Shown here: in pieces, positions 17,301 to 26,471 of the stretch
How positions within the stretch are numbered: position 1 is the first letter of the stretch
How the letters are laid out: each line of letters begins with the position of its first letter
Origin: an uncultured Lachnospiraceae bacterium
GTDB taxonomy: Bacteria > Bacillota > Clostridia > Lachnospirales > Lachnospiraceae
Reading direction: 5' to 3'
Assembly (NCBI GenBank): GCA_910578175.1
Contig: CAJTPF010000013.1
Location: forward strand, 1-64,000
DNA: 64,000 bases
Translations under genes and position numbers: made by a program
Notes under the pieces: model-generated
Told to the model about the DNA's origin: nothing
Database searches by the model: none
What the model saw: only the letters and a program-made list of their open reading frames with translations

Positions 17301-18903
17301 CCATACCGTCGCTGATCCCCGTAAGATTTTCTATCTGAAACGGAATCGGCTCTTTTGGGTTGACAAAGGTACTGAACCGGTCCACGATCTTGCCGCCGGA
17401 TACCTTTACCGCACCAATCTCAATGATTTTATTTTTCCGTACGCTTAATCCGGTGGTTTCCAGATCAAACACCACATAATCATCATCCAGAGACTGATTC
17501 CTGGAACGCACCACGATCTCCTTTAAATCATCTACCAGATACGCTTCCACTCCGTAGATCACCTTAAAATCAAAAGGCTCCTTAAAACCGAATTTTCCCT
17601 CCAGTTTCTGCAGCGCATGCCAGGCTTCGGTAAATCCCTGTACCACGCCATGGTCGGTAATGGCAAGGGCCGTATGCCCCCATTCCTTACACCGGGCGAT
17701 CAGGGATTTGGCATCCGCCACACCGTCCATATCACTGAGTTTTGTATGACAATGCAGTTCCACACGTTTTTCGGCGCTGTTATCCATACGCTTCACAGAA
17801 AAATCCGTAGTCTTCATGATTCCGTTTACCGAACTGATGACCAGGTCGTTATCAAATTTATCCAGAACCGTTATACCCTTTACCTTGATATATGTACCTT
17901 TTTTCAGATTTCCCCGCAGTTCCTCCAGATTTTCATCCCGGACAAACATCTTAAAAACAATGGAATCCGTATGATCGGTAATAGTAACGCTGACAATGGT
18001 TCTTTCATTTTTAATCGGACGCTCTTCCACCAGACGAATCTGTCCCCGCACCGTTACTTCTCCCATTTCCCCGTCAATTTCTTTCAGTTCCACGGCCGGA
18101 TCATCAAATTCCCGGCCAAAGATAACGTTTGGATTGTCGGAACGCCGATACCCCCGCTGAAATCCTCCTTCTTTTTTTCGGAAGGAATGATCGCCGGTTC
18201 CAGCAAAAGACTCCCTGCTTCCGGTATTTCCTTTTGCCGTTTTGCCGGCTTCCGGCTTTGTATTTCCACTTGAAACTCTCTCTCCCTCCGTTTCCGGATT
18301 TCTGTTTTTCGAAGCCTGAACCTTCTCCTCCACCCGGGCAACAATGGCGGCTACTTCGTTTTCCATCTGAATTTCATTCAGTTTCGTATACCGGCTCTGT
18401 TCCGGCTCCAGATATTCATATCTCACTTCCACGGGTATCCCGCAGCGCTCGTTAAAGATTTTTTCCAGTATCCGCTTCAGTTCTCCGGATTTAACCGTGG
18501 AAATGACCGTTTCCGGTACCTTTAACACCATGACATCTTCCTGAAACGATATTTCCGCCCGGCTCAGGATACTATATTCCATACGACTGTAACGGTAGAT
18601 TTCCATCAAAATACTGTCCCGGTATGCTTCATACAGATTCTCCGGATTGTACTGTGCCGACAGATGAAACTGTTCAATTATTTTAATCCGTACCCCCTGC
18701 CTTGCAAACAGGTTTTCAATACATTGTTCCACTTTAAAGACCGCCTCTTTCTGAATCAGGCGGTCACTGTCAATGTATATACGAATACAATTTTTGGTGC
18801 GGTTATTTACCACACGTTTTACCATCACATTGCCGAATATCCCTGTCAATTCCCCGCTTAACTGCAATGTGGAAAATACTTCAAAAAAATTCTTTGGTTC
18901 CAT
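14389..18903 (-). CDS. polC: DNA polymerase III alpha subunit, PolC type
   Basis: 1,504 residues, in line with Gram-positive PolC. Order seen: N-terminal domain, an OB fold at about 275-370 (VTVRGQIRLVEERPIKNERT), a PHP domain starting ELHCHTKLSDMDG, and inserted in it a DEDDh proofreading exonuclease from about residue 480 (VVFDLETTGL, AHNAEFDTG, HHRAVDDAG). The polymerase core follows, with four zinc-type Cys (CKKC, CPDC) and the catalytic DIDLNFSG. It is the leading-strand replicase of low-GC Gram-positives. It starts 20 bases after ispG ends and is near the end of the operon that begins at 26,722. Confidence 0.98.
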   Translation of the reverse strand: MEPKNFFEVFSTLQLSGELTGIFGNVMVKRVVNNRTKNCIRIYIDSDRLIQKEAVFKVEQCIENLFARQGVRIKIIEQFHLSAQYNPENLYEAYRDSILMEIYRYSRMEYSILSRAEISFQEDVMVLKVPETVISTVKSGELKRILEKIFNERCGIPVEVRYEYLEPEQSRYTKLNEIQMENEVAAIVARVEEKVQASKNRNPETEGERVSSGNTKPEAGKTAKGNTGSRESFAGTGDHSFRKKEGGFQRGYRRSDNPNVIFGREFDDPAVELKEIDGEMGEVTVRGQIRLVEERPIKNERTIVSVTITDHTDSIVFKMFVRDENLEELRGNLKKGTYIKVKGITVLDKFDNDLVISSVNGIMKTTDFSVKRMDNSAEKRVELHCHTKLSDMDGVADAKSLIARCKEWGHTALAITDHGVVQGFTEAWHALQKLEGKFGFKEPFDFKVIYGVEAYLVDDLKEIVVRSRNQSLDDDYVVFDLETTGLSVRKNKIIEIGAVKVSGGKIVDRFSTFVNPKEPIPFQIENLTGISDGMVMGAPEIEEILPEFLEFARDCVLVAHNAEFDTGFIINEAEKQKLPHDFTIVDTVPLSRILIPQISKFKLNNVAKALNVSLENHHRAVDDAGCTAEIFVKFVKMLKDRDVFTLDGLNEMASVSVENIKKQRSYHAIILAVNETGRENLYRLVSDSHVTYYHRWPRVPKSDFLKHREGLLIGSACEAGELYQAILEEKGEEVIAGLVNFYDYLEIQPLGNNRFMIGDERHENIHSIEDLMDINKKIVDLGNQFNKMVVATCDVHFLDPQDEVYRRIIMASKGFKDADDQAPLYLRTTEEMLEEFKYLGSEKAYEVVVTNTNKIADMAENMFPVCPEKCPPVIENSDQTLRDICYNTAHEMYGEHLPEIVVERLERELNSIISNGFAVMYIIAQKLVWKSNEDGYLVGSRGSVGSSFVATMAGITEVNPLRAHYYCKKCHYYDFDSEEVKKYVGASGCDMPDRVCPDCGEQLVKAGFDIPFETFLGFKGNKEPDIDLNFSGEYQSKAHEYTEVIFGKGQTFRAGTIGTVADKTAEGYVRKYCEERGIRKRRCEVTRIAEGCTGVRRTTGQHPGGIIVLPIGKDINTFTPVQHPANDMTTKTVTTHFDYHSIDHNLLKLDILGHDDPTMIRMLEDITGLDAKDIPLDNKEVMSLFAGTEALDITPEDIGGCELGSLGIPEFGTDFVIQMLKDTKPKSFSDLIRISGLSHGTDVWLNNAQYYIKKGDCTISTAICTRDDIMIYLINMGLDSEESFKIMESVRKGKGLKPEWIGEMKKHDVPDWYIESCQKIKYMFPKAHAAAYVMMAYRIAYFKVFYPLAYYAAYFSIRASAFSYEYMCRGKEKLEYFIEDFKKRKDRKELSAKEEDVLKDMKLVQEMYARGFEFEQIDLFQVAARKFQIFGNRIMPALSAIDGLGDKAADSIVEAAKDGPFLSKDDFRMRTKVSKTIIDFMDELGILGDLPESNQISLFDIMKQ

Positions 18904-18923
18904 ATCCGATTACCATCCTGCCG

Positions 18924-19988
18924 TCATTCCGCTTTTTCTGCCATCTGTTTCAGTTCTTTTTCAAATTCGGAAAGCAGTTCCTGTTCCGGTACTTTCCGGA
19001 TGATCTCACCTTTTTTTATGATCAGGCCTTCCCCATGTCCGCCGGCAATTCCCAGATCCGCTTCTCTTGCTTCTCCCGGTCCGTTCACCGCACATCCCAT
19101 GACAGCCACTTTTAAATCCCCTTTATATTTTTCCACGATGGATTCTACCTGGCCGGCCAGTCCGATCAGATCGATCCGGGTCCGTCCGCAGGTAGGACAG
19201 GATACCACCTGGATCCCTCCGGTGCGGATTCCCAGAGTCCGGAGAATGAGATTTGCCGTCCGGACCTCCTCTACCGGATTCCCGGTAAGGGATACCCGTA
19301 TGGTATCGCCGATGCCCTGATATAATATAATGCCAAGACCTACCGAGGATTTAATATTGCCCGAATACAAAGTCCCAGCCTCGGTGATTCCCACATGGAG
19401 TGGATAGGAGGTCTGTCCTGCTATGAGTTCATGGGCCTTGACACACATCATAACATCCGACGACTTAATACTGATGACCAGATTGTCATATCCCATGGAT
19501 TCGATCAGCCGGACTTTATCCAATGCACTTTCTGCCAGTCCTTCCGCCGTCACCTTACCGTACTTTTCCAGAATGTTTTTTTCCAGGGAACCGCTGTTCA
19601 CACCCACGCGAATGGGGATTTCCCTCTCTTTTGCCACATCCACAACGGCCTGTACTTTTGACCGGTCCCCGATATTTCCAGGATTGATCCGTATCTTATC
19701 CGCACCGTGTTCCATGGCGGCAATGGCCAGACGGTAATCGAAATGGATATCCGCTACCAGGGGAATGGATATCTGCTCCTTGATTTTGCCGATCGCCCCG
19801 GCGGCCTCCATCGTAGGCACTGCACACCGGATAATATCGCAGCCTGCCACAGTCAGCTCTTTGATCTGGCTGACTGTAGCTTCCACATCTTCAGTCTTTG
19901 TATTGGTCATGGACTGAATCAATATATCGTTTCCGCCTCCGATAAATCTGTCGCCAATCCGTACGACCTTTGTATGCTCTCTCACCAT
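18924..19988 (-). CDS. ispG: 4-hydroxy-3-methylbut-2-en-1-yl diphosphate synthase (flavodoxin)
   Basis: 354 residues, the short bacterial form of IspG/GcpE. It converts methylerythritol cyclodiphosphate to HMBPP in the non-mevalonate isoprenoid pathway, using a [4Fe-4S] cluster. The cluster ligands are seen in SCPTCGRT and GCAVNGPGEA near residues 264-302, and the Glu of NGPGEA is the catalytic one. RBS TAGGAGA precedes the ATG. It is in the same operon as dxr, another enzyme of this pathway. Confidence 0.97.
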   Translation of the reverse strand: MVREHTKVVRIGDRFIGGGNDILIQSMTNTKTEDVEATVSQIKELTVAGCDIIRCAVPTMEAAGAIGKIKEQISIPLVADIHFDYRLAIAAMEHGADKIRINPGNIGDRSKVQAVVDVAKEREIPIRVGVNSGSLEKNILEKYGKVTAEGLAESALDKVRLIESMGYDNLVISIKSSDVMMCVKAHELIAGQTSYPLHVGITEAGTLYSGNIKSSVGLGIILYQGIGDTIRVSLTGNPVEEVRTANLILRTLGIRTGGIQVVSCPTCGRTRIDLIGLAGQVESIVEKYKGDLKVAVMGCAVNGPGEAREADLGIAGGHGEGLIIKKGEIIRKVPEQELLSEFEKELKQMAEKAE

Positions 19989-20035
19989 TTCATTCTCCTA
20001 TCAAATCTAAAGTATCTCACTTCCGAAAAAACATT

Positions 20036-21310
20036 TTACAGTAATTTTCCGATATCATTAAATAAGATCAGTACCATTAAGACCATAAGGACCACCATAC
20101 CTATCAGATGGATGACTGCTTCTCTCTCTTTCTTTATCGGTTTGCCCCTGACTGCCTCAATGAACAGAAATACCAGCCTGCCGCCATCCAGTGCCGGCAG
20201 CGGGAACAGATTCAGGACACCTAGGTTCACGCTGAATAAAACGATGAGATATGCAATATTTAAAAATACATATCTAACTCCGTCACTCTTTGATTCCTTA
20301 TAGGCATCTCCCACGATACTGACGATTCCTACCGGACCGGATACGTCATCAGTACTCACCTGTCCGGTAAACAGCATATAAAAACTCTTTAATGTGGATT
20401 CCATATCATAACGAAGCTCCGTAAAACTATAACGCAATGTCTGAAGCGGGGAAGCATCCACTCTGTACATACTGAAATTAAACCCGGTAGAATACGCCCT
20501 GGCCGGCGTCATGGTAAACGTCAGTGTTTCCTTATCCCTGATCACGGTAACCTCTACCGGCTCTCCGGTCAAAGGCTTCTGATCCAGTAATTCTTTTAAC
20601 TCCGAACCGCTTGCCACCTTATTTCCGCCAATGGACGTAATAATATCACCCTGTTTGATCCCTGCCTGTGCCGCTGCACTGCCTTTTACTACTTCCGTTG
20701 TCTTACACGGGTCTGCAGTATCATAATACGAAACCCCCATACTATATCGCTCCGTAGCCGGCATCTGGATCTTATGCTCCTTGCCGTCACGCTCAAACGT
20801 AATATCAATATCCTTCCCGGTCGTGGAATGCATATACTGATATAACCACAGATCTCTGGATATCACGATCTTCTTTCCGTCGTATTCTTTGATAACATCG
20901 CCTTCCTGCAGTCCCGCCACTTCTGCGCCGGAACCTTCCGCCACATGTACCACGGAACACTGATCCCAGCCTTCCATTCCTATGATCACGATAGACAGTA
21001 CAAACGCAAGGATAAAATTAAAGATCGGCCCTGCGGCTATCACGGATATCCTGGCCCATACCGACTTGCTGTTAAAAGAATTGTCGCTGTTATCATCTTC
21101 ATCTTCCCCTACCATCATACAGGAACCGCCGAACGGTATGAGTTTCCATGAATATTTCGTTTCTTTCCTGGTAAAACTCACAATCCTCGGCCCCATGCCC
21201 AGGGAAAATTCCGTTACACCGATTCCGTTTTTCTTTGCCAACAAAAAATGTCCAAATTCATGTATCAGTACCAATACACTGAATACAATCAAAGATAAAA
21301 TTATACTCAT
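20036..21310 (-). CDS. rseP: RIP zinc metalloprotease (site-2 protease)
   Basis: 424 residues. The zinc site HEFGH is at residues 17-21 in the first membrane helix, and NLFPLPALDGGRL near residue 350 gives the second conserved motif. Two PDZ-like domains lie between (LQEGDVIKEYDGKK and IKQGDIITSIGGNK), and two or three membrane helices follow. It cuts transmembrane anti-sigma factors and leftover signal peptides within the membrane. The place between dxr and ispG is common in Firmicutes. A membrane-anchored putative anti-sigma at 57,472 could be one of its substrates; that is a guess. Confidence 0.95.
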   Translation of the reverse strand: MSIILSLIVFSVLVLIHEFGHFLLAKKNGIGVTEFSLGMGPRIVSFTRKETKYSWKLIPFGGSCMMVGEDEDDNSDNSFNSKSVWARISVIAAGPIFNFILAFVLSIVIIGMEGWDQCSVVHVAEGSGAEVAGLQEGDVIKEYDGKKIVISRDLWLYQYMHSTTGKDIDITFERDGKEHKIQMPATERYSMGVSYYDTADPCKTTEVVKGSAAAQAGIKQGDIITSIGGNKVASGSELKELLDQKPLTGEPVEVTVIRDKETLTFTMTPARAYSTGFNFSMYRVDASPLQTLRYSFTELRYDMESTLKSFYMLFTGQVSTDDVSGPVGIVSIVGDAYKESKSDGVRYVFLNIAYLIVLFSVNLGVLNLFPLPALDGGRLVFLFIEAVRGKPIKKEREAVIHLIGMVVLMVLMVLILFNDIGKLL

Positions 21311-21313
21311 TCT

Positions 21314-22474
21314 CTAACCCTTTCCGGACGCCTGCATGCGCTCTCTTACTGATTCATATGCTTCCTGCTCCGCCTTTAGAATCTCATTCAGATCAGGATT
21401 TTCCACCTTCTCATGTCTTTCCATGGCATATTCAATGATATCCGCAATTTCCAAAAAGCGGATATTTCCGTTTAAAAATTCGCTGACCGCCCGTTCGTTG
21501 GCCGCATTAAATACAGTGGGCATACTTCCGCCGGCCCTTCCGGCCCGGTATGCCAGCCGGAATCCCCGGAACGTATCTCCGTCCGGTGTTTCAAAGCCAA
21601 TACTTCCAAGTTTCGCAAAATCCACCCGTTGGGTATTCAGCGTCATCCGATCCGGATAATAAAATGCATACTGGATCGGAAGCTTCATATCCGGCGTTCC
21701 CAGCTGTGCCATGATACCGCCGTCCACATACTGTACCATGGAATGAATCAGACTCTGGGGCTGTACCACCACGTCAATCTTATCAAAATCCACATCAAAC
21801 AGCCATCTGGCCTCAATGACTTCCAACCCTTTATTCACCAGTGTGGCGGAATCTATGGTAATCTTTTTTCCCATGGACCAGTTAGGATGATTTAAAGCCT
21901 GCTGGACGGTTACCTCTTTCAGTTCTTCCTTTTTTCTGCCCCTGAAGGGACCGCCGGAAGCCGTAAGGATGATCTTCTCCACCTGATCCCGTTTATTTCC
22001 CTGCAGCGACTGGAAGATGGCGCTGTGTTCACTGTCCACCGGAAGGATCCTGACCTGGCGTTCTTCTGCCAGAGGCATTATGATATGTCCTGCGGTCACA
22101 AGGGTTTCCTTATTTGCCAGGGCAATATCTTTTCCTGCCTGTATGGCCGCAATCGTCGGACGGATTCCGATCATACCCACAACCGCCGTCAATACCATTT
22201 CTGCTTTTGGTATCACCGCAGCCTCGATCAGTCCCTCCATCCCGGAAACCACCTTCACATCCAGGTCCCTGACCGCCAGTCTCAGATCTGCGACTTTGGA
22301 TTCATCAAATATACAGACCAGTTCCGGACGGAACTCCCGGATCTGCCGCTCCAGCAATCCGGTATTGCTTCCCGCTGCCAGCGCCGCAACCTTTAAATCC
22401 CGGTTTTCCCTCAGGATTTCCAATGCTTGTGTACCAATGGAGCCTGTCGACCCCAGTATTGAAATATATTTCAC
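21314..22474 (-). CDS. dxr: 1-deoxy-D-xylulose 5-phosphate reductoisomerase
   Basis: The start is probably GTG at 22474, seven bases after AGGAGG (22482-22487); the ATG at 22492 has no ribosome site. The resulting 386-residue enzyme opens with the NADPH-binding motif GSTGSIGTQ, then SASGGPFRG, then NHPNWSMGKKITIDSATL with substrate-binding residues. It makes MEP from DXP using NADPH and Mn2+ or Mg2+. It ends three bases before the rseP start, so the two are likely coupled. Confidence 0.96.
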   Translation of the reverse strand: MKYISILGSTGSIGTQALEILRENRDLKVAALAAGSNTGLLERQIREFRPELVCIFDESKVADLRLAVRDLDVKVVSGMEGLIEAAVIPKAEMVLTAVVGMIGIRPTIAAIQAGKDIALANKETLVTAGHIIMPLAEERQVRILPVDSEHSAIFQSLQGNKRDQVEKIILTASGGPFRGRKKEELKEVTVQQALNHPNWSMGKKITIDSATLVNKGLEVIEARWLFDVDFDKIDVVVQPQSLIHSMVQYVDGGIMAQLGTPDMKLPIQYAFYYPDRMTLNTQRVDFAKLGSIGFETPDGDTFRGFRLAYRAGRAGGSMPTVFNAANERAVSEFLNGNIRFLEIADIIEYAMERHEKVENPDLNEILKAEQEAYESVRERMQASGKG

Positions 22475-22498
22475 ATTCTCGCCTCCTGCCATGCCGTT

Positions 22499-23326
22499 TT
22501 ATCCAAATATCGTGATAAAATAGTAAATAATCGGTGCAGTTATGATCACGCTGTCAAATCTGTCTAAGATTCCGCCATGACCGGGTATCAGCGTTCCGTA
22601 ATCTTTAATTTCATGGTTTCTTTTAATTCCCGATGCCGCCAGATCCCCGATCTGGGAAATCAATCCACCCACTGCACATACCGCCGGAAACAAAATCAGG
22701 GGATGCTCCAGAGCGATATGTTCCTGAAATATATACGCATATATAAATCCCAGCAACGCGGCCCCTGCCACACCGCCGATTCCGCCTTCCACGGATTTCT
22801 TCGGACTTAACACCGGCGCCATCTTATGCTTTCCAAACATAACGCCTACCAGATAGGCGCAGGTATCGCATCCCCAGGAGCAAAGGAATATTAGCCATAC
22901 CACATATTTACCGTCTTCCATATCCCGGACCTGATAAATATAGGATAACATCAATACGACATAAAACATTCCGAAAAAGACCGCCATGATCTCATCTCCA
23001 TGAAATTTCGGAAATGTAAACACATAAACCGCAAGCAAAACAATCAGGTAAAGAATAAAAAACAGCAGGAGATATCCGGACAGATCCATCCGCAGCAATG
23101 CATAATATACAGCAGTCGCCAGATATCCCAGCATTCCCGGCAGTTTCCGCTCCATTCCGAATACTTTTGCCAGTTCATAAAATCCGATCAGCGAAACGGC
23201 GCCGGTGGTAACCAGCAGTATATCTTCTCCAAGGATTATGGTAACAAGAGCTATCGCAACAAGAATGATCCCGCTGACGGTTCTTTCCAGAAAAGACCTG
23301 GTCATAAGTTTTTTTATCGCCGACAT
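22499..23326 (-). CDS. cdsA: Phosphatidate cytidylyltransferase
   Basis: 275 residues with about seven hydrophobic segments. The C-terminal signature of CDP-diglyceride synthase is clear: SGIKRNHEIKDYGTLIPGHG followed by GILDRFDS near residues 232-258. It makes CDP-diacylglycerol from phosphatidic acid and CTP for phospholipid synthesis in the membrane. It starts one base after uppS stops. Confidence 0.96.
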   Translation of the reverse strand: MSAIKKLMTRSFLERTVSGIILVAIALVTIILGEDILLVTTGAVSLIGFYELAKVFGMERKLPGMLGYLATAVYYALLRMDLSGYLLLFFILYLIVLLAVYVFTFPKFHGDEIMAVFFGMFYVVLMLSYIYQVRDMEDGKYVVWLIFLCSWGCDTCAYLVGVMFGKHKMAPVLSPKKSVEGGIGGVAGAALLGFIYAYIFQEHIALEHPLILFPAVCAVGGLISQIGDLAASGIKRNHEIKDYGTLIPGHGGILDRFDSVIITAPIIYYFITIFG

Positions 23327-23327
23327 A

Positions 23328-24062
23328 TTACACCTCTTCTACTTTCCCGTATCTTCTATTTCTCTGATTGTATGACTCAATCGCCTTTATCAATTCCTTT
23401 TTATTAAAATCCGGCCACAATACATCCGTAAAATAAAATTCCGTGTATGCCATCTGCCAAAGAAGAAAATTGGACAGCCGCTCCTCTCCGCTGGTACGGA
23501 TCAATAGATCAGGGTCAGGAATACCGGCTGTATCCAGATACCGGGATACGGTCTGCTCCGTCAGTTCCTCCGGATCCAGCCTGCCCTCTCTGCCGTCCCT
23601 GACCATGGCCCGCATGGCCCGGAGCATCTCATCCCTGCTGCCGTAATTTAAGGCAATGGTAAAATTAAGCCCTGTATTTCCTGCAGAACTTCTCTCCAAT
23701 TCCTCAATCCTGTTTCTGATATCTTCGTTTAACCGGGACTTTTCACCGATCACCCTGACTTTCATATTATTATTGTTTGCACGTTTCACACAATCTTTCA
23801 GATAATTTTTTAAAAGCTTCATCAGAAGAGCAACTTCCTCCTCCGGACGGTTCCAGTTCTCCGTGGAAAATGCATAGACCGTAAGATACTTGATCCCTAA
23901 ACTGTCTGCATCCTCACATATCTGTTCTACCGTTTTGGCTCCCTGTACATGACCGTAATTTCTCGGCATCAATCTTTTTTTTGCCCATCTGCCGTTTCCA
24001 TCCAGAATAATCGCCACATGTCCGGGTATATTCAGAGTTTCGGTTTTTTCTTTTTTCGCCAT
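23328..24062 (-). CDS. uppS: Undecaprenyl diphosphate synthase (cis-prenyltransferase)
   Basis: 244 residues. The substrate-binding motif HVAIILDGNGRWA is at residues 15-27 with the essential Asp at 21, and the C-terminal RTSGEERLSNFLLWQ and FYFTDVLWPDF motifs are present. It builds the C55 lipid carrier used for peptidoglycan. GGAGG sits ahead of the ATG. The 94-base gap upstream to frr contains GTGAAA/TTTCAC arms that may form a small hairpin. Confidence 0.97.
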   Translation of the reverse strand: MAKKEKTETLNIPGHVAIILDGNGRWAKKRLMPRNYGHVQGAKTVEQICEDADSLGIKYLTVYAFSTENWNRPEEEVALLMKLLKNYLKDCVKRANNNNMKVRVIGEKSRLNEDIRNRIEELERSSAGNTGLNFTIALNYGSRDEMLRAMRAMVRDGREGRLDPEELTEQTVSRYLDTAGIPDPDLLIRTSGEERLSNFLLWQMAYTEFYFTDVLWPDFNKKELIKAIESYNQRNRRYGKVEEV

Positions 24063-24156
24063 AAAACCTCCAGATGTAATATTGTAGTAAGTGAAAAGGG
24101 ATTGCTTTCACAATGTAAAGCCTCCCCTCCACAGCATAACGATACATATTATTCTA

Positions 24157-24711
24157 TTATACGGTCATTATTTCCTTTGTTTTTTCATCCACAGCCTTGT
24201 CAATCTCTGCCACATATTTATCTGTCAGCTTCTGAATCCTGTCTTCCAGCTGTTTTAATTCATCTTCGGATACTTCGCCGGACTTGTTTGATTTCTTAAA
24301 GGAGTCGTTGGCATCCCGTCTGATATTTCTTACCGCAACCTTGGCATTTTCTCCTTTTTTCTTTACATCCTTGGCCAGTTCTTTTCTTCTCTCTTCCGTC
24401 AGTTCCGGAAATACCAGACGGATGCTTTTGCCGTCATTGGTAGGCGTCAGGCCCAGATCCGAACAAAGAATGGCTTTTTCGATCTCTTTGATGAGACTTG
24501 CTTCCCACGGCTGAATCTGTATCATTCTTGCTTCCGGTACGGATACGTTGGCCACCTGCTGAATCGATGAAGCGGTTCCATAATAGTCTACGCTTATCTT
24601 ATCCAATACATGAGGATTTGCCCTTCCTGCCCGGATCGCAGAATACTCGTTATATAAATTTTCCACTGATTTTTCCATTTTTTCTTCGCATAGTGTCAAT
24701 TTTTCTTCCAT
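24157..24711 (-). CDS. frr: Ribosome recycling factor
   Basis: I choose the ATG at 24711, preceded by GGAGG, instead of the ATG at 24723 whose own codons contain that site. The 184-residue product fits the family length of about 185. It contains AIRAGRANPHVLDKI and QIQPWEASLIKEIEKAI, and the C-terminal helix ends EIDKAVDEKTKEIMTV. It splits the post-termination ribosome together with EF-G. It follows pyrH as in most bacteria. Confidence 0.97.
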   Translation of the reverse strand: MEEKLTLCEEKMEKSVENLYNEYSAIRAGRANPHVLDKISVDYYGTASSIQQVANVSVPEARMIQIQPWEASLIKEIEKAILCSDLGLTPTNDGKSIRLVFPELTEERRKELAKDVKKKGENAKVAVRNIRRDANDSFKKSNKSGEVSEDELKQLEDRIQKLTDKYVAEIDKAVDEKTKEIMTV

Positions 24712-24746
24712 CTTATCCTCCATCTTATCTGAGATATTTAAATTGT

Positions 24747-25448
24747 TTATTCAATGACTGTTCCGGTAAAATCACCGCTGACTGCACGGATGATACTATT
24801 TTCCTCATTTAAACCGAAAATCTTCATCGGCATGTTATTTTCCATACATAATACCGATGCCGCCAGATCAATGACTCCAAGTTTCTGCTCCACCACGTCG
24901 CGGATAGACAGTCTGTCATATTTTTTTGCTAAAGGATTTTTTAACGGATCGCTGTCGTACACACCGTCAATCGCCTTGGCCGCAAGAATACAGTCCGCTT
25001 CAATCTCAACGGCTCTCAGAACCATACCGACATCCGTGGAAAAATACGGATGGCCAATCCCTCCGGCAAAAAAGCAGACCGTTCCGCTGCTGAGACACTC
25101 TGCCGCCTGATCTTTTGAAAACAGGCAGGTAAAGGTTCCGCATTCAAAAGGTGTAAAAACTTTCGTCTTCATGCCTTCCGTCCGGAATATTTCAGAAACA
25201 TAAATACAATTCATGACCGTGGCCAGCATTCCGATGGAATCCGCCTTGGTCCTGTCAATCTTTTCACTGGTCCTGCCTCTCCAGAAATTACCGCCGCCGA
25301 TAACGATCCCCACCTGTGTTCCAAGTTCCGTCAGTTCTTTTACCTGTCTGGCAACCCCTACGACGGTAGGCTCATCAAATCCTGTTTTTTTTTCTCCTGC
25401 CAGTGCTTCGCCGCTGAGTTTTAACAACACTCTGTTTAAGCTATTCAT
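24747..25448 (-). CDS. pyrH: UMP kinase
   Basis: Start placed at 25448 (MNSLNRVLLKLSGEAL), with GGAGAAGGAT upstream; the ATG at 25475 adds an unlikely leader. The 233-residue amino-acid-kinase-fold protein shows LKLSGEAL, VIGGGNFWRG and the Asp-rich AKAIDGVYDSDPLKNP, which mark the bacterial hexameric UMP kinase. It converts UMP to UDP, normally under control by GTP and UTP. Confidence 0.97.
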   Translation of the reverse strand: MNSLNRVLLKLSGEALAGEKKTGFDEPTVVGVARQVKELTELGTQVGIVIGGGNFWRGRTSEKIDRTKADSIGMLATVMNCIYVSEIFRTEGMKTKVFTPFECGTFTCLFSKDQAAECLSSGTVCFFAGGIGHPYFSTDVGMVLRAVEIEADCILAAKAIDGVYDSDPLKNPLAKKYDRLSIRDVVEQKLGVIDLAASVLCMENNMPMKIFGLNEENSIIRAVSGDFTGTVIE

Positions 25449-25493
25449 ATTACATCCTTCTCCATTTCCGTACATTAAACCAAACGTAACCTG

Positions 25494-26471
25494 TTACTTG
25501 CTGAACGTCTTATCAAACAGTGCAGCGTAATCAATATCTGCATAGCACTGTGAGATCATGCCTTCAATCGCAGCGCCGTTATTGATCTGTACAGAGCGGG
25601 AACGTATATTTCCCTGGACCACTGCCGTTCCGTCAACAACCACCGGACCATGTACGTCGATATCACCCTGTACCGCTCCGGCGATCACAGCCGAAGTTCC
25701 ATAAATATTTCCAATGATAACGGAGCCGTTTCCGATCTTTATACTTCCGTCGCTGGTAACATCTCCGTCAATCCTGGCATTATTGGTAAATACTTCTGCT
25801 GCTCTGGACGAACCTACGATGGTTCCTGCCACCACCAGTTTACCGCGGCAGGAAACATTTCCTTTTATCTTGCCGTATACATTCATGGAACCTTCCGAAA
25901 TGATATTACCGTCGATCATGGTTCCCTTTGTCACTTCTGCCACCTCTTCGGATACCAGAGAAAACGTTTCTTCTTCCTCTTCAAATAACGAGGTTTCATA
26001 GATCGGCTTTTCACCTCTCAATGCCGCCTTGGTTGCCTCTTTCATCTTTTCTTCATTCATTTCCTGCGCCTCCTCCTGTTCCTCTGTCAATTCTTTCTCC
26101 AGCTCCAGTTCCAGTTCCCTGTCAATATCGGAATCCGAAGATTTATCCTCTGCAGCATCATCCGGTTCAACCGTTTCATCGTCGCTGCCAAACAATTCAT
26201 TTAACATATCCATATCAAGGTTTCCCTCAAACACGGAGTCATCCAGTGTATTGACCATTTCGTCCTCGTGTTCTTCCGTTGCCGTTAATACTTCATTTTC
26301 ATTTTTTTTGTTCTTTGACTGCTTTGCCATATCTTCTTCCTCTTCCTGAATCTTATTCTCAACATCACTTTGACTTTCAGCCGTCTCATCCTCTCTGGCA
26401 GCCTCGTCGCTGCTTACAAGCTCATTCACGGCCTGTGATATTTCGCTTTTAAAATCTTTTAAAAAACTCAT
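25494..26471 (-). CDS. Bactofilin-domain protein with long acidic N-terminus
   Basis: Start at 26471 (MSFLKDFKSE) with GGAGG eight bases upstream. Residues 1-185 are very acidic, rich in Glu and Asp, and probably disordered. Residues about 190-310 form a right-handed beta-helix repeat typical of bactofilins (MIDGNIISEGSMNVYGKIKG, then VAGTIVG, IDGDVTSDGSI, VQGDIDVHGPVVVDG). Bactofilins polymerise without nucleotide and organise the cell envelope. Its start overlaps the stop of the small membrane protein upstream by ATGA, so the two are translationally coupled and may act together at the membrane. Confidence 0.85.
   Translation of the reverse strand: MSFLKDFKSEISQAVNELVSSDEAAREDETAESQSDVENKIQEEEEDMAKQSKNKKNENEVLTATEEHEDEMVNTLDDSVFEGNLDMDMLNELFGSDDETVEPDDAAEDKSSDSDIDRELELELEKELTEEQEEAQEMNEEKMKEATKAALRGEKPIYETSLFEEEEETFSLVSEEVAEVTKGTMIDGNIISEGSMNVYGKIKGNVSCRGKLVVAGTIVGSSRAAEVFTNNARIDGDVTSDGSIKIGNGSVIIGNIYGTSAVIAGAVQGDIDVHGPVVVDGTAVVQGNIRSRSVQINNGAAIEGMISQCYADIDYAALFDKTFSK

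Noticed and set aside
17617..18273. Long + strand frame of 218 residues
   Set aside because: It lies wholly antisense to polC; composition reflects the complementary codons of the real gene.
19707..20303. + strand frame of 198 residues
   Set aside because: Antisense to ispG and rseP, both secure genes, and without a ribosome site.
23914..24147. - strand frame of 77 residues ahead of uppS
   Set aside because: It overlaps uppS in another frame; its only distinct part is the 94-base gap, and uppS has its own strong ribosome site.
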